A DNA stretch of 64,000 bases, from positions 4,565,001 to 4,629,000 of the forward strand of contig NZ_CP039865.1 of NCBI RefSeq assembly GCF_005160265.1, given 5' to 3'. The stretch comes from Phreatobacter aquaticus (GTDB lineage: Bacteria; Pseudomonadota; Alphaproteobacteria; Rhizobiales; Phreatobacteraceae). Under the pieces are notes generated by a model. It did no database searches. It had not been told where the DNA came from and saw only the letters and a program-made list of their open reading frames with translations. Positions 23,911 through 32,399 of the stretch are shown here, piece by piece. Each line of letters begins with the position of its first letter. Within the stretch, counting starts at the first letter, position 1. A program made the translations under genes and the position numbers.

Positions 23911-25533
23911 TCAGCCTCTCAGACCCGGCGCCTCCTGGCCGGTGCGCGCGACATATTCGGTATAGCCGCCGCCATAGGTGTGGATGCCATCGGGGGTCAG
24001 TTCCAGCACGCGGTTGGAGAGCGCGGCCAGGAAATGCCGGTCATGGGAGACGAACAGCATCGTCCCCTCATAGCCGGCCAGCGCCTGGATCAGCATGTCC
24101 TTGGTCGCCATGTCCAGATGGTTGGTCGGCTCGTCCAGAACCAGGAAATTCGGCGGATCGAACAGCATCTTGGCCATGACGAGGCGGGCCTTCTCGCCAC
24201 CTGACAGCACGCGGCAGCGCTTTTCCACGTCATCGCCCGAGAATCCGAAACAGCCGGCAAGCGCGCGCAGTGACCCCTGCCCCGCCTGCGGGAACTGGTT
24301 TTCCAGCGACTGGAACACCGTCTCCTCGCCATCGAGCAATTCCATCGCGTGCTGGGCGAAATAGCCCATCTTGACGCTGCCGCCGACGGCAACGGTGCCG
24401 GCATCGGGTTCGGCTGTGCCGGCGATCAGCTTCAGCAGCGTCGACTTGCCGGCGCCGTTCACCCCCATGACGCACCAGCGCTCGCGCCGGCGGATCTGGA
24501 AGTCGAGCCCGTCATAGATGGTGCGGCTGCCATAGGCTTTCTGGACCGCCTTGATGCTGACCACGTCCTCGCCCGAGCGGGGCGCGGGCTGGAACTCGAA
24601 CATCACGGTCTGGCGGCGCTTCGGCGGTTCGACCCGGTCGATCTTCTCCAGCTTCTTCACCCGGCTCTGCACCTGCGCCGCATGGGACGCGCGCGCCTTG
24701 AACCGCTCGATGAAATTGATCTCCTTGGCGAGCATGGCCTGCTGGCGCTCGAACTGGGCCTGCTGCTGCTTGTCGGCCAGCGCGCGCTGCTGCTCGTAGA
24801 AATCGTAGTCGCCGGAATAGGTTGTCAGCGACCCGCCATCGATCTCGATGATCTTGTTGACGATCCGGTTCATGAAGGCCCGGTCATGCGAGGTCATCAT
24901 CAAGGCGCCCTCATAGCCCTTGAGGAAGGCCTCGAGCCAGATCAGGCTCTCGATGTCGAGATGGTTCGACGGCTCGTCGAGCAGCATAGCATCGGGGCGC
25001 ATCAGCAGGATGCGGGCAAGCGCCACGCGCATCTTCCAGCCGCCCGAGAGCTTGCCGACATCGCCGTCCATCATCTCTTCCGAGAAACCGAGGCCTGCCA
25101 GCACTTCGCGGGCCTTGCCCTCCAGCGCATAGCCGCCGAGCTCCTCGAACCGGCCCTGTACCTCGCCATAGCGCTGGATGAGATCATCCATGGCATCGGC
25201 CTGATCGGGATCGGCGAAAGCCGCTTCCAGAGCCTTCAGTTCGGCGGCAACCGCGCTCACCGGCCCTGCCCCGTCCATGACGGTTGCGGCAGCACTCTGG
25301 CCTGCCATGTCGCCGACATCCTGGCTGAAATAGCCGATCGTCACGCCGCGATCGACCGCGACCTGGCCCTCGTCCGGCTGCTCCTCGCCGGTGACCATCC
25401 GGAACAGCGTGGTCTTGCCCGCCCCATTCGGCCCGACAAGGCCGATCTTCTCGCCCTTCTGCAGCGCGGCCGAAGCCTCGATGAAGATGATCTGCCGGCC
25501 GTTCTGCTTGCCGATATTCTCAAGTCGAATCAT
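23911..25533 (-). CDS. ABC-F family ATPase
   Basis: Cytosolic protein with two ABC ATPase domains and no membrane segment, typical of the ABC-F ribosome-associated family (540 aa). Domain 1 has GPNGAGKTT (Walker A), LSGGWKMRVALARIL and LLDEPSNHLD; domain 2 has GVNGAGKST, LSGGEKARLVMAKML and LVLDEPTNHLD. A helical linker of about residues 240-305, rich in Gln/Lys, separates them. It lacks the long C-terminal coiled coil of Uup, and is nearest the YbiT/YheS-type subgroups by layout. It is a likely translation factor rather than a transporter. It stands alone, convergent with the TadG-like gene. Confidence 0.9.
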   Translation of the reverse strand: MIRLENIGKQNGRQIIFIEASAALQKGEKIGLVGPNGAGKTTLFRMVTGEEQPDEGQVAVDRGVTIGYFSQDVGDMAGQSAAATVMDGAGPVSAVAAELKALEAAFADPDQADAMDDLIQRYGEVQGRFEELGGYALEGKAREVLAGLGFSEEMMDGDVGKLSGGWKMRVALARILLMRPDAMLLDEPSNHLDIESLIWLEAFLKGYEGALMMTSHDRAFMNRIVNKIIEIDGGSLTTYSGDYDFYEQQRALADKQQQAQFERQQAMLAKEINFIERFKARASHAAQVQSRVKKLEKIDRVEPPKRRQTVMFEFQPAPRSGEDVVSIKAVQKAYGSRTIYDGLDFQIRRRERWCVMGVNGAGKSTLLKLIAGTAEPDAGTVAVGGSVKMGYFAQHAMELLDGEETVFQSLENQFPQAGQGSLRALAGCFGFSGDDVEKRCRVLSGGEKARLVMAKMLFDPPNFLVLDEPTNHLDMATKDMLIQALAGYEGTMLFVSHDRHFLAALSNRVLELTPDGIHTYGGGYTEYVARTGQEAPGLRG

Positions 25534-25603
25534 GGATCTGCCGGCCCTTCGTGGAATGCCGCCGACTTAAAGGACGCAAGCCGCAGGCGGAAGGGCTGAA
25601 CGG

Positions 25604-27748
25604 TCAGATGTCGATGAAGTGGAACGACTGACCGATGAGATTGCCGAGGCTGGAGCCAGAAACACTGGCGCCGTTATAGGTCGCGTTCTCCAGGTAGAGA
25701 TTGCGGTCGGTATCCGGCGTGCCGTCCCACCGGTCGTTCAACATGCGGATCAGCACCGTATGGTCGCCGGCGCTCCAGTTTCCGAGCACCGTGACCAATT
25801 CGGCCTCCCCCGCCCTGTGGGACGCATGGGCGGTCAGCGTGCCGCCGATCTGCACACCATCGACATAGACCGCGAATTGGGCGTCGCCGAGATAGGCGTC
25901 CTCGCTGAGCCGCAGGACAAGGCTGTCGGTCCCGCTGCCGATCGTCGTGGTGCTCGGATCGGTTGGTGTCGGATCGGTCGGTGTCGGATCCGTGGGTGTC
26001 GGATCCGTGGGTGTCGGATCCGTGGGCGTCGGATCTGTCGGCGTCGGATCGGTCGGTGTCGGATCGGTCGGTGTCGGATCGGTCGGTGTCGGATCGGTCG
26101 GCGTGCCGGCGGTGTCGATGAAATGGAAGCTCTGGCCCACCAGATTGCCGAGCACGCCCTCGGCATCGACCACGCCGTTATAGGTGACGCCCTCCAGGTA
26201 GAGGTTTCGATCAGTATCCGGCGTGCCGTCCCACCGGTCGTTGATCATGTGGATGAACACGGTGTGCTCCCCCACGCCCCAGTCGCCGAGCACCGTGAAG
26301 AGCTCATAGGCGCCGGCCTTGTGGGACGCATGCGACGTCAGCGTGCCGCCGATCCGCACGCCATCGACATAGATGTTGAATTGCGCATCACCGAGATAGG
26401 CATCCTCGCTCATCTTCAGCAGGAGCGTGTCGGGGCCGCTGCCGATCGTCGTCGCGTTCGGCTCGGTTGGCGTCGGGTCGGGCGGCGTCGGGTCGGTTGG
26501 CGTCGGATCGGTCGGCGTCGGGTCAGTGGGGGGCGGATTGGTCGTCGTGCTGTCCACGAACTGGAACGACTGTCCGACCAGATTGCCGAGCGTGCCGGCC
26601 GGGACCACGACATCGTTATAGGTCGCGCCCTCGAGATAGAGGTTGCGATCGGTATCCGGCGTACCGTCCCAGCGGTCGTTCAGCATCCGCACGAACACCG
26701 TGTGCGGCCCCGGCCCCCAATCGCCGAGAACCGTCACCAGCTCAGATTGCCCGGTCCGGTGGGAGGCATGGGCCGTCAGCGTACCGCCGATCTGCACGCC
26801 ATCGACATAGACGATGAACTGCGCGTCGCCGAGATAGGCATCCTCGCTGAGCTTCAGGACGAGCTTGTCGGCGCCAGACCCGATCGTCGTACCCGATGGC
26901 TGAGGCGTGGGCGTCGTATCACCGGCGGCCGTTGCACCATAGAGGCCTGGATCATAGCCATCGGGCGAGGACGCGGTGTCATGCGCGACCGCAACCGCAT
27001 TCGGATCGGCAGAATAGACCCGGACATAGTCGATCATCGAGGAGATCGGCACGCCGGGACCATCGGCGGGCTCCTGGGTCGCAAGGTCGAGCAGAAGGTA
27101 CATGGGCCCATGCATGTCGCTCGGCGTCGCCTTTGACCCGATCAGCACGCCGTCGATATAGAAACTGATCCGGTCGGCCTGCCAGTTCATCCCGTAGGTG
27201 TGATAGCCGGTCGGGTTCGCCATCTCGCTGTGGACCTGCAGATATTGCTGCCAGTCGTCGTTGGGCACGAGATCGGTGGTGTGGATGTGGCTGTAGACGG
27301 CCTGTTCCAGGACGCCATAATTCTCGACGATGTCGAGCTCCTGCCACTGCCCGCGATTGTTGGGATCGGGAATGTTCTGGTCCGGCAGCAGCCAGAAAGC
27401 GTTCCAGGCGCCCGGTGCATTCGAGAAATCGGCCCGGATCTCGAAATAGCCGTAGGTCTGCGAGAAACCTCCCTGCGTGGTCAGAAGGCCGGATTCCCAG
27501 GCCCCTGGAACGCCTGAAGTCGTGCGGTCGGGAACCGCCGTGATGGTCAGCACACCACCGCCGACCGCGAACGGGTCATAGCCGGACGAAGCGTCGACGA
27601 AGGACGAGCGGCCAAAACCGATATCGGCGGCCCCGACCCGCCATTCGCTGCGCGTGTCCGCCCATGTCGTGCCCGATCCCGTCAGCGAGATGGAACGGCT
27701 GTTGAATTCCTCGCCGAAGGTCAGTCGATAGCCGGTCAGGTCGATCAT
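25604..27748 (-). CDS. GH16 beta-glycanase with three xylan-binding-like modules
   Basis: Extracellular polysaccharide hydrolase of 714 aa. The N-terminal GH16 domain (about residues 5-260) has the catalytic ELDIVE box, Glu137 as nucleophile and Glu142 as acid/base. Three near-identical modules follow (about residues 287-398, 433-546 and 602-714), each with SEDAYLGDAQF, VDGVQIGGTLTAHASH and NDRWDGTPDTDRNLYLE, like the calcium-dependent xylan-binding CBM60/CBM36 type. They are joined by PTDPT-repeat linkers. There is no N-terminal signal peptide, so type I secretion or another leaderless route is likely, as for rhizobial ExsH/Ply glycanases. The substrate may be the cell's own exopolysaccharide or plant glucan/xylan; this is open. 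Confidence 0.88.
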   Translation of the reverse strand: MIDLTGYRLTFGEEFNSRSISLTGSGTTWADTRSEWRVGAADIGFGRSSFVDASSGYDPFAVGGGVLTITAVPDRTTSGVPGAWESGLLTTQGGFSQTYGYFEIRADFSNAPGAWNAFWLLPDQNIPDPNNRGQWQELDIVENYGVLEQAVYSHIHTTDLVPNDDWQQYLQVHSEMANPTGYHTYGMNWQADRISFYIDGVLIGSKATPSDMHGPMYLLLDLATQEPADGPGVPISSMIDYVRVYSADPNAVAVAHDTASSPDGYDPGLYGATAAGDTTPTPQPSGTTIGSGADKLVLKLSEDAYLGDAQFIVYVDGVQIGGTLTAHASHRTGQSELVTVLGDWGPGPHTVFVRMLNDRWDGTPDTDRNLYLEGATYNDVVVPAGTLGNLVGQSFQFVDSTTTNPPPTDPTPTDPTPTDPTPPDPTPTEPNATTIGSGPDTLLLKMSEDAYLGDAQFNIYVDGVRIGGTLTSHASHKAGAYELFTVLGDWGVGEHTVFIHMINDRWDGTPDTDRNLYLEGVTYNGVVDAEGVLGNLVGQSFHFIDTAGTPTDPTPTDPTPTDPTPTDPTPTDPTPTDPTPTDPTPTDPTPTDPTPTDPSTTTIGSGTDSLVLRLSEDAYLGDAQFAVYVDGVQIGGTLTAHASHRAGEAELVTVLGNWSAGDHTVLIRMLNDRWDGTPDTDRNLYLENATYNGASVSGSSLGNLIGQSFHFIDI
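25956..26105 (-). repeat. Ten-unit 15-bp tandem repeat coding a PTDPT linker
   Basis: Ten copies of a 15-bp unit (GGATCGGTCGGTGTC and close variants on the plus strand) encode the proline-rich linker between the second and third binding modules of the glycanase. Several units are identical, so copy number could change by slippage without breaking the frame. Confidence 0.85.
26465..26539 (-). repeat. Shorter 15-bp tandem repeat in the first glycanase linker
   Basis: About five diverged copies of the same 15-bp unit encode the linker between the first and second binding modules (PTDPT with PPDPT and PTEPN variants). Confidence 0.7.
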
Positions 27749-27957
27749 CGGGGCGCCTCACGTCGACAATACGGAACGCGGATGGGGGCGGGCTACACGG
27801 GTTCGCGCTGGCACCTTGCGTCTCGCCAGCGATCGGTCGCAGGACGGACCTGGGCAGGGCAGCAACCCAGCCCTCCGGTGACGCACGATATGGGTATGGG
27901 GTCCGCCGTCGATATGCGGCGGTGACTGCCGGCCGATGCCGACGTTACGTCAGTGTC

Positions 27958-28911
27958 TCACAATCCGGCGCTTGCGATCAACGGTTCCGCCACCGCATCT
28001 TCTGCAGCTTCTTCGTGCAACCAGGCACAAAAATCGGCAACCTGAGGCTTGGCAGCCCCGGTTTCCGAGCGGATCAGGTAATAGCCGTGCGGACCTGCGG
28101 CCTGCCGGTCGAACGGCGCGACAAGTGTTCCTGACCGGATCGCCTCGTTGATCAGCGGCGAGACGCCGAGCGCCACGCCCTGCCCGCTCATCGCCGCCTG
28201 GATCATCTGCTCGTAGCGCGAGACATAGAGCGCGCCTGCCGGCTTCAGGTCCTCGACCCCCAGGATGGTCAGCCAGGTGCCCCAGTCGAACAGGGTCTTG
28301 CGGGCGCCGTGATAGTCGAGATGCAGCAGCGTGTGGTGCTTCAGGTCCTCCGGACGGCGCAGCGGCGTTTCGTTGCTCTCCATCAGCGATGGATGGCAGA
28401 CCGGCTGGATATCCTCGTCGAACAGCCGCTCGGCGCCGGCCGGCGCCTTGTCGGTTTTCGTGTAGCGGATAGCCAGATCGATCGAGCCACGCTCCAGGTC
28501 GAGGATCCGGTCATTGGCGATGATGTGGACATCGATCGAGGGATGGAGCCGGGTGAACCGCTTCAGCCGCGGGATCAGCCACAGCGAGGCAAACCCGGTC
28601 ACCGTGGTCACAGAAAGCTGGTTCGACGCGCGCCTCGCCCGCATCTGGTTGATCGAGGATTGCAGCCGGTCGAGCACGTCGACCGCGATCTTCTGGAAGG
28701 CGCGGCCGTCATCGGTCAGCGCGAGCGCCCGGTGGCGGCGCTCGAACAGCGTGACGCCCAGATGATCCTCCAGCGTCTTGATCTGCCGGCTCACCGCCGA
28801 CTGGGTGAGATTGAGCTCTGCCGCGGCGGTCGTGAACGACAGCGTGCGGGCAGCAGCCTCGAAACCCTGGATGAACCCAAGCGGCGGCAGGTCGTAGCGA
28901 CGCTTTGCCAT
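27958..28911 (-). CDS. LysR-type transcriptional regulator (GcvA-like)
   Basis: DNA-binding regulator of 317 aa. The N-terminal winged helix-turn-helix reads FEAAARTLSFTTAAAELNLTQSAVSRQIKTLEDHLG, the GcvA-like form; the co-inducer-binding domain includes LWLIPRLKRFTRLHPSIDVHI and DLERGSIDLAIRY. It is divergent from a DUF2917 gene and a GNAT gene, with 150 bp between, so that pair is its likely target as well as itself. The effector is unknown. Confidence 0.9.
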   Translation of the reverse strand: MAKRRYDLPPLGFIQGFEAAARTLSFTTAAAELNLTQSAVSRQIKTLEDHLGVTLFERRHRALALTDDGRAFQKIAVDVLDRLQSSINQMRARRASNQLSVTTVTGFASLWLIPRLKRFTRLHPSIDVHIIANDRILDLERGSIDLAIRYTKTDKAPAGAERLFDEDIQPVCHPSLMESNETPLRRPEDLKHHTLLHLDYHGARKTLFDWGTWLTILGVEDLKPAGALYVSRYEQMIQAAMSGQGVALGVSPLINEAIRSGTLVAPFDRQAAGPHGYYLIRSETGAAKPQVADFCAWLHEEAAEDAVAEPLIASAGL

Positions 28912-29061
28912 TCTCTCACCTCATGCAGCGCGTGAGAATTGATCGTTTGAATGCACCGCAGCATGCGCGCATCCTCGCCTTCTGTCGAGAGAGGTCGATC
29001 CGGACCTCTGGACAGAACCGCAAGTTCACATGCGTTTCACTCATTCCAAGAGGAGGCCGCC

Positions 29062-29361
29062 ATGGTCTGTCTCGAAGCGTCTGCATGCCTTCTTCTCCAG
29101 CCCGGCGGCCTGATCCGCCTGACCGATGCGATCGGCACGACGGTCACCACCCTGTCCGGCGCGGTCTGGATCACCCAGCATCAGGACCGCCGCGACATCG
29201 TGATCGAGGCCGGCGAGAGCTTCACCCTCGACCGCAATGGGCTCAGCCTCATCCATGCGCTGGTGACATCGGCCGAAGTGGCGATCACCGAGCCGGCAAC
29301 CGGCGAACAGGAGCCCGCTGCCAAGGCGACGGAGACTGCGCCCGGTCAGCAGGCGGCCTGA
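29062..29361 (+). CDS. DUF2917 domain protein
   Basis: Small protein of 99 aa of the DUF2917 family, recognised by LLLQPGGLIRLTDAIGTTVTTLSGAVWITQ followed by DIVIEAGESFTLDR, a cupin-like beta-sandwich pattern. The last 25 residues are low-complexity and acidic. The ATG at 29062 is fixed by AGGAGG at 29051-29056. It is 3 bp upstream of the GNAT gene and divergent from a LysR regulator gene. Function is unknown. Confidence 0.8.
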   Translation: MVCLEASACLLLQPGGLIRLTDAIGTTVTTLSGAVWITQHQDRRDIVIEAGESFTLDRNGLSLIHALVTSAEVAITEPATGEQEPAAKATETAPGQQAA

Positions 29362-29364
29362 GCC

Positions 29365-29934
29365 ATGACCATCGCCTTTCTGCCACCGATGTCGCCGCCG
29401 GCCCGCGCCTCCGGCCTCCTCGGCGCGCTGGCCGGCCTGACACTCGCCATCCGTCCCCTCGGTCCGCAGGATGCCGACCGCTACCAGACCCATGTCCGCC
29501 AGCTGTCGCCCGCATCGCGGCGCAACCGGTTTCTCGGCGGCATGAACGAACTGCCCGCGGCCGAGGTCCGCCGCCTCATGAACGCATCCCGCGGACTGGT
29601 CTTCGCCTTTGCCGCGGAGATGATCATCGGCTGTCGGCGCACCATGGTGGGGGAGACGGTCTATGCGCCGGTTCCGGCCACCGGCAGCGCCGAATTCGCG
29701 CTGTCGGTCGCCGATCCTTGGCAAGGGCTCGGGATTGGCACCCGGCTGCTCACCTTCCTCGGCGCCCGCGCGGCAGCCGACGGCAATCACCTGCTGTTCG
29801 GCGAAACCCTGCGCGACAATGAGTCCATGCTGGCGCTCGCCCGCAAGACCGGCCTGTCGCTCAAGCGCCATCCCGAGGATTCCAGGCTCGTGCGGCTGGA
29901 AGGGCCGCTCCCAGGCATCGCCGCAGCACGATGA
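29365..29934 (+). CDS. GNAT-family N-acetyltransferase
   Basis: Acetyl-CoA-dependent acyltransferase of 189 aa. The TLAIRPLGPQDADRYQTHVRQLSPASRRNRFLG start resembles GNAT domains found in Pat/AcuA-type and PAT-linked proteins, and motif A is QGLGIGTRLL. The central ETVYAPVPATGSAEFALSV strand pair precedes motif A as usual. It follows the DUF2917 gene by 3 bp, so they form one transcript. The substrate is not predictable. Confidence 0.85.
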   Translation: MTIAFLPPMSPPARASGLLGALAGLTLAIRPLGPQDADRYQTHVRQLSPASRRNRFLGGMNELPAAEVRRLMNASRGLVFAFAAEMIIGCRRTMVGETVYAPVPATGSAEFALSVADPWQGLGIGTRLLTFLGARAAADGNHLLFGETLRDNESMLALARKTGLSLKRHPEDSRLVRLEGPLPGIAAAR

Positions 29935-30057
29935 TTACATTTAGAAACAATTAGGGATCCAGACAATTTTAACATTTCGCCCCTATCCCGGAAGGCTTTG
30001 GCAACCAACCTCACCTAGCGTCAAGTTAGCATTCGCACAGGTTTGAGGAACTCGACA

Positions 30058-31131
30058 ATGCTGCGGCGTCTCAAGCAGCGTATGGCTTCGTTCGGTCGCG
30101 ACCGCAGCGGAGCCGTCGCCATCATATTTGGCATCACGATCGTACCCGTCATGGGGCTCACCGGTGGCGCCGTCGACTTCAACCAGGCCTCGCGCGACAT
30201 GGCGCGGCTCCAGTCGGCCTTCGACGCGGCAGCGCTCGCAGGCGTGCGCCAGTCCGCTCTCGGCGATGCGGGAGCCAGGCTCGCCGCACAGAACTCCCTG
30301 AATGCAAATCTCAGCGCGCGATTGCGCGCCTACCCCTACACGATCACCGCGTCGAACAACGGCACCAACGTGAGGATCGCCACCAACGGCGCGACGATGG
30401 ATACGACCTTCATGGCCCTCATCGGCATGAGGACCCTGAACATCGTTGCGAAATCGACGGCAATTTCCTCGACCTATTACACGGTGACCAGCGCCAAGCC
30501 GGTCATCGCCCAGCTCGACATCGAAGCTGGCGACTACAATCGGATGTATGTCTATTGCTTCGACAACAACCGTCGGAACCAGGCGGACCGCGGCCGTTCG
30601 CAGATGACGGCAATCGCCGACAATGCCGGCACGACCTACAGTTTCAACATGCCGGTGTGCAAGGAGAAGGAGACGATGTCCTATCGTCTCTACAATGTGC
30701 GCAACGCCCGCACCAAGCCCTGGCTGTGGGAAACGGCGCTGCCGGGCACGCTGATCAAGAACAATAGTGCCGACTGGGCTGATCCGTGGTCGAACAACGC
30801 GTCCTACAACTATTATTCGGATACTGAGAATGTGTCCGGCGTGCCCACGCCACGGTTTGAGAACAATGTGCCGATCCTCGAGACGGTGATCTGCGACTCG
30901 CTCGCCCAGTGCAAACCGACGAGCCAGGGCGGCATCCTGCCATCGGGCGCCAATCGCACGCCCCAGCAAGCGCAGCAGGCCTGCTCTCCCGGCAAGTTCA
31001 TGTATTTCGGCTGGGAGGACCGCCCGACAGGCTATGGCTGGACCGACAGCGACTATGACGACATCCGTGTCGTCGTCGAATGCCCGAAGACCAGCACAAC
31101 CACCACCACAACCGTGCGTCTGATCGAGTGA
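30058..31131 (+). CDS. TadE/TadG-like pilus assembly protein
   Basis: Exported pilin-like protein of 357 aa. DRSGAVAIIFGITIVPVMGLTGGAVDF is the Flp/TadE-type membrane segment (about residues 16-40), followed by ARLQSAFDAAALAG, as in the protein at 22660. It lacks the von Willebrand A domain; the C-terminal part has six or so cysteines and a KFMYFGWEDRPTGYGWTDSDYDD segment resembling DUF4114-like beta domains (weak). The ATG at 30058 has GAGGAA 7 nt upstream; a TTG at 30043 is in frame. No other tad genes are adjacent. Confidence 0.83.
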   Translation: MLRRLKQRMASFGRDRSGAVAIIFGITIVPVMGLTGGAVDFNQASRDMARLQSAFDAAALAGVRQSALGDAGARLAAQNSLNANLSARLRAYPYTITASNNGTNVRIATNGATMDTTFMALIGMRTLNIVAKSTAISSTYYTVTSAKPVIAQLDIEAGDYNRMYVYCFDNNRRNQADRGRSQMTAIADNAGTTYSFNMPVCKEKETMSYRLYNVRNARTKPWLWETALPGTLIKNNSADWADPWSNNASYNYYSDTENVSGVPTPRFENNVPILETVICDSLAQCKPTSQGGILPSGANRTPQQAQQACSPGKFMYFGWEDRPTGYGWTDSDYDDIRVVVECPKTSTTTTTTVRLIE

Positions 31132-31265
31132 CCCGGACAACGCGCTGACAGGACCGCCATTCGCGCATCGCGGGGACCAGCCTCGCGGGGCGCATGCTTG
31201 TTCGGCAGGCCCGCCGCATCCTATGAAGGAGACATGATCTCCAACACCTCGACCGGGTCTGCCGC

Positions 31266-32399
31266 ATGAGTGCCTTCACCATCGATGCCGTGGTGATCGG
31301 CGCCGGCGTCGTCGGCCTGGCCACCGCCCGCCGTCTGGCGCTCGCTGGCCTTGAGACCCTGGTGATCGAGGCGGCCGACGCCATCGGCACCGGCACATCC
31401 TCGCGCAACAGCGAGGTGATCCACGCCGCGCTCTACTATCCGACCGGCTCGATCAAGGCGACCGCCTGCCTGGCCGGCAAACGCCTGCTCTACCGCTATT
31501 GCGACGCCCGCGGTGTCACCGCCAAGCGTTGCGGCAAGCTGATGGTCGCGACCTCGGACGACCAATTGCCGAAGCTGCAGGCGATCTGGGACCAGGCCGA
31601 ACGCAATGGCGTCGAGGACATGCACTGGCTCTCCGGCGAGGCGGCGCGCGCGATCGAGCCGGAAGTCACCTGTATCAAGGCCTTCCTCTCAGGCTCCACC
31701 GGCATCGTCGACAGCCACGGCTACATGCTGGCGCTGCAGGGCGATCTGGAAAATGCCGGCGGCATGGTCGCCTTCGAGACGCCGGTTGTCGCGGCCCGCA
31801 TCGAGGCCGACGGCATCGTGCTGGTGACCGGCGGTGCCGAGGCTGGCGAGATCAAGGCCCGCATCGTGGTCAATGCCGCCGGCCATTCCGCGCCGAAGCT
31901 CGCAGGCCTGATGCAGGGCTTTCCGGCAGAGCATGTGCCCGAGCAATGGTACGCCAAGGGCAATTACTTCTCGCTGGTCGGCCATCAGCCATTCTCGCGT
32001 CTGGTCTATCCGATGCCCGATACCGCCGGCCTCGGCGTCCACGCGACCGTCGATCTGCAGGGCCGCAACCGCTTCGGCCCGGATGTCCAATGGGTGGAGA
32101 GCGAGCACGATCTGATCGTCGATCCCGCCCGCTCGGAGAGCTTCTACGCGGCGATCCGCGCCTATTGGCCGGGCCTGCCCGATGGCGCGCTCTCACCCGA
32201 CTATGCCGGCATCCGTCCGAAGCTCCATGGACCCGGCACGCCGATGCCCGATTTCCGCGTCGATGGGCCGGAGGTTCACGGCATTGCCGGCCTCGTCAAC
32301 CTGCTCGGCATCGAGAGCCCCGGGCTCACCGCCTCGCTCGCCATTGCCGAATTGACTGCCTCCCGCCTCGGCCTGCCACCCAAGGATACGATCTCATGA
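31266..32399 (+). CDS. FAD-dependent oxidoreductase, L-2-hydroxyglutarate dehydrogenase-like
   Basis: DAO-family flavoenzyme of 377 aa. The N-terminal VVIGAGVVGLATARRLA is the FAD-binding motif, followed by IEAADAIGTGTSSRNSEVIHAALYY, the signature of the LhgO/L2HGDH group. The C-terminal region has YAGIRPKL and GIESPGLTASLAIAE as in that group. The ATG lies inside an overlap with a preceding 11-codon mini-ORF, and the stop overlaps the start of the amidase gene (ATGA). It probably oxidises a 2-hydroxy acid to a keto acid, passing electrons to the respiratory chain. The exact substrate could be other than 2-hydroxyglutarate given its coupling to an amidase. Confidence 0.87.
   Translation: MSAFTIDAVVIGAGVVGLATARRLALAGLETLVIEAADAIGTGTSSRNSEVIHAALYYPTGSIKATACLAGKRLLYRYCDARGVTAKRCGKLMVATSDDQLPKLQAIWDQAERNGVEDMHWLSGEAARAIEPEVTCIKAFLSGSTGIVDSHGYMLALQGDLENAGGMVAFETPVVAARIEADGIVLVTGGAEAGEIKARIVVNAAGHSAPKLAGLMQGFPAEHVPEQWYAKGNYFSLVGHQPFSRLVYPMPDTAGLGVHATVDLQGRNRFGPDVQWVESEHDLIVDPARSESFYAAIRAYWPGLPDGALSPDYAGIRPKLHGPGTPMPDFRVDGPEVHGIAGLVNLLGIESPGLTASLAIAELTASRLGLPPKDTIS

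Noticed and set aside
25619-27136. 505-aa plus-strand open frame opposite the GH16 glycanase gene
   Set aside because: The glycine/arginine repeats simply mirror the PTDPT-coding repeats and module duplication of the real gene on the other strand.
27749-27957. Apparent sigma-54-like TGGCAC..TTGC around 27819 upstream of the GH16 gene
   Set aside because: The GG to GC spacing is 8 bp, not 12, and the strand is opposite to the GH16 gene.
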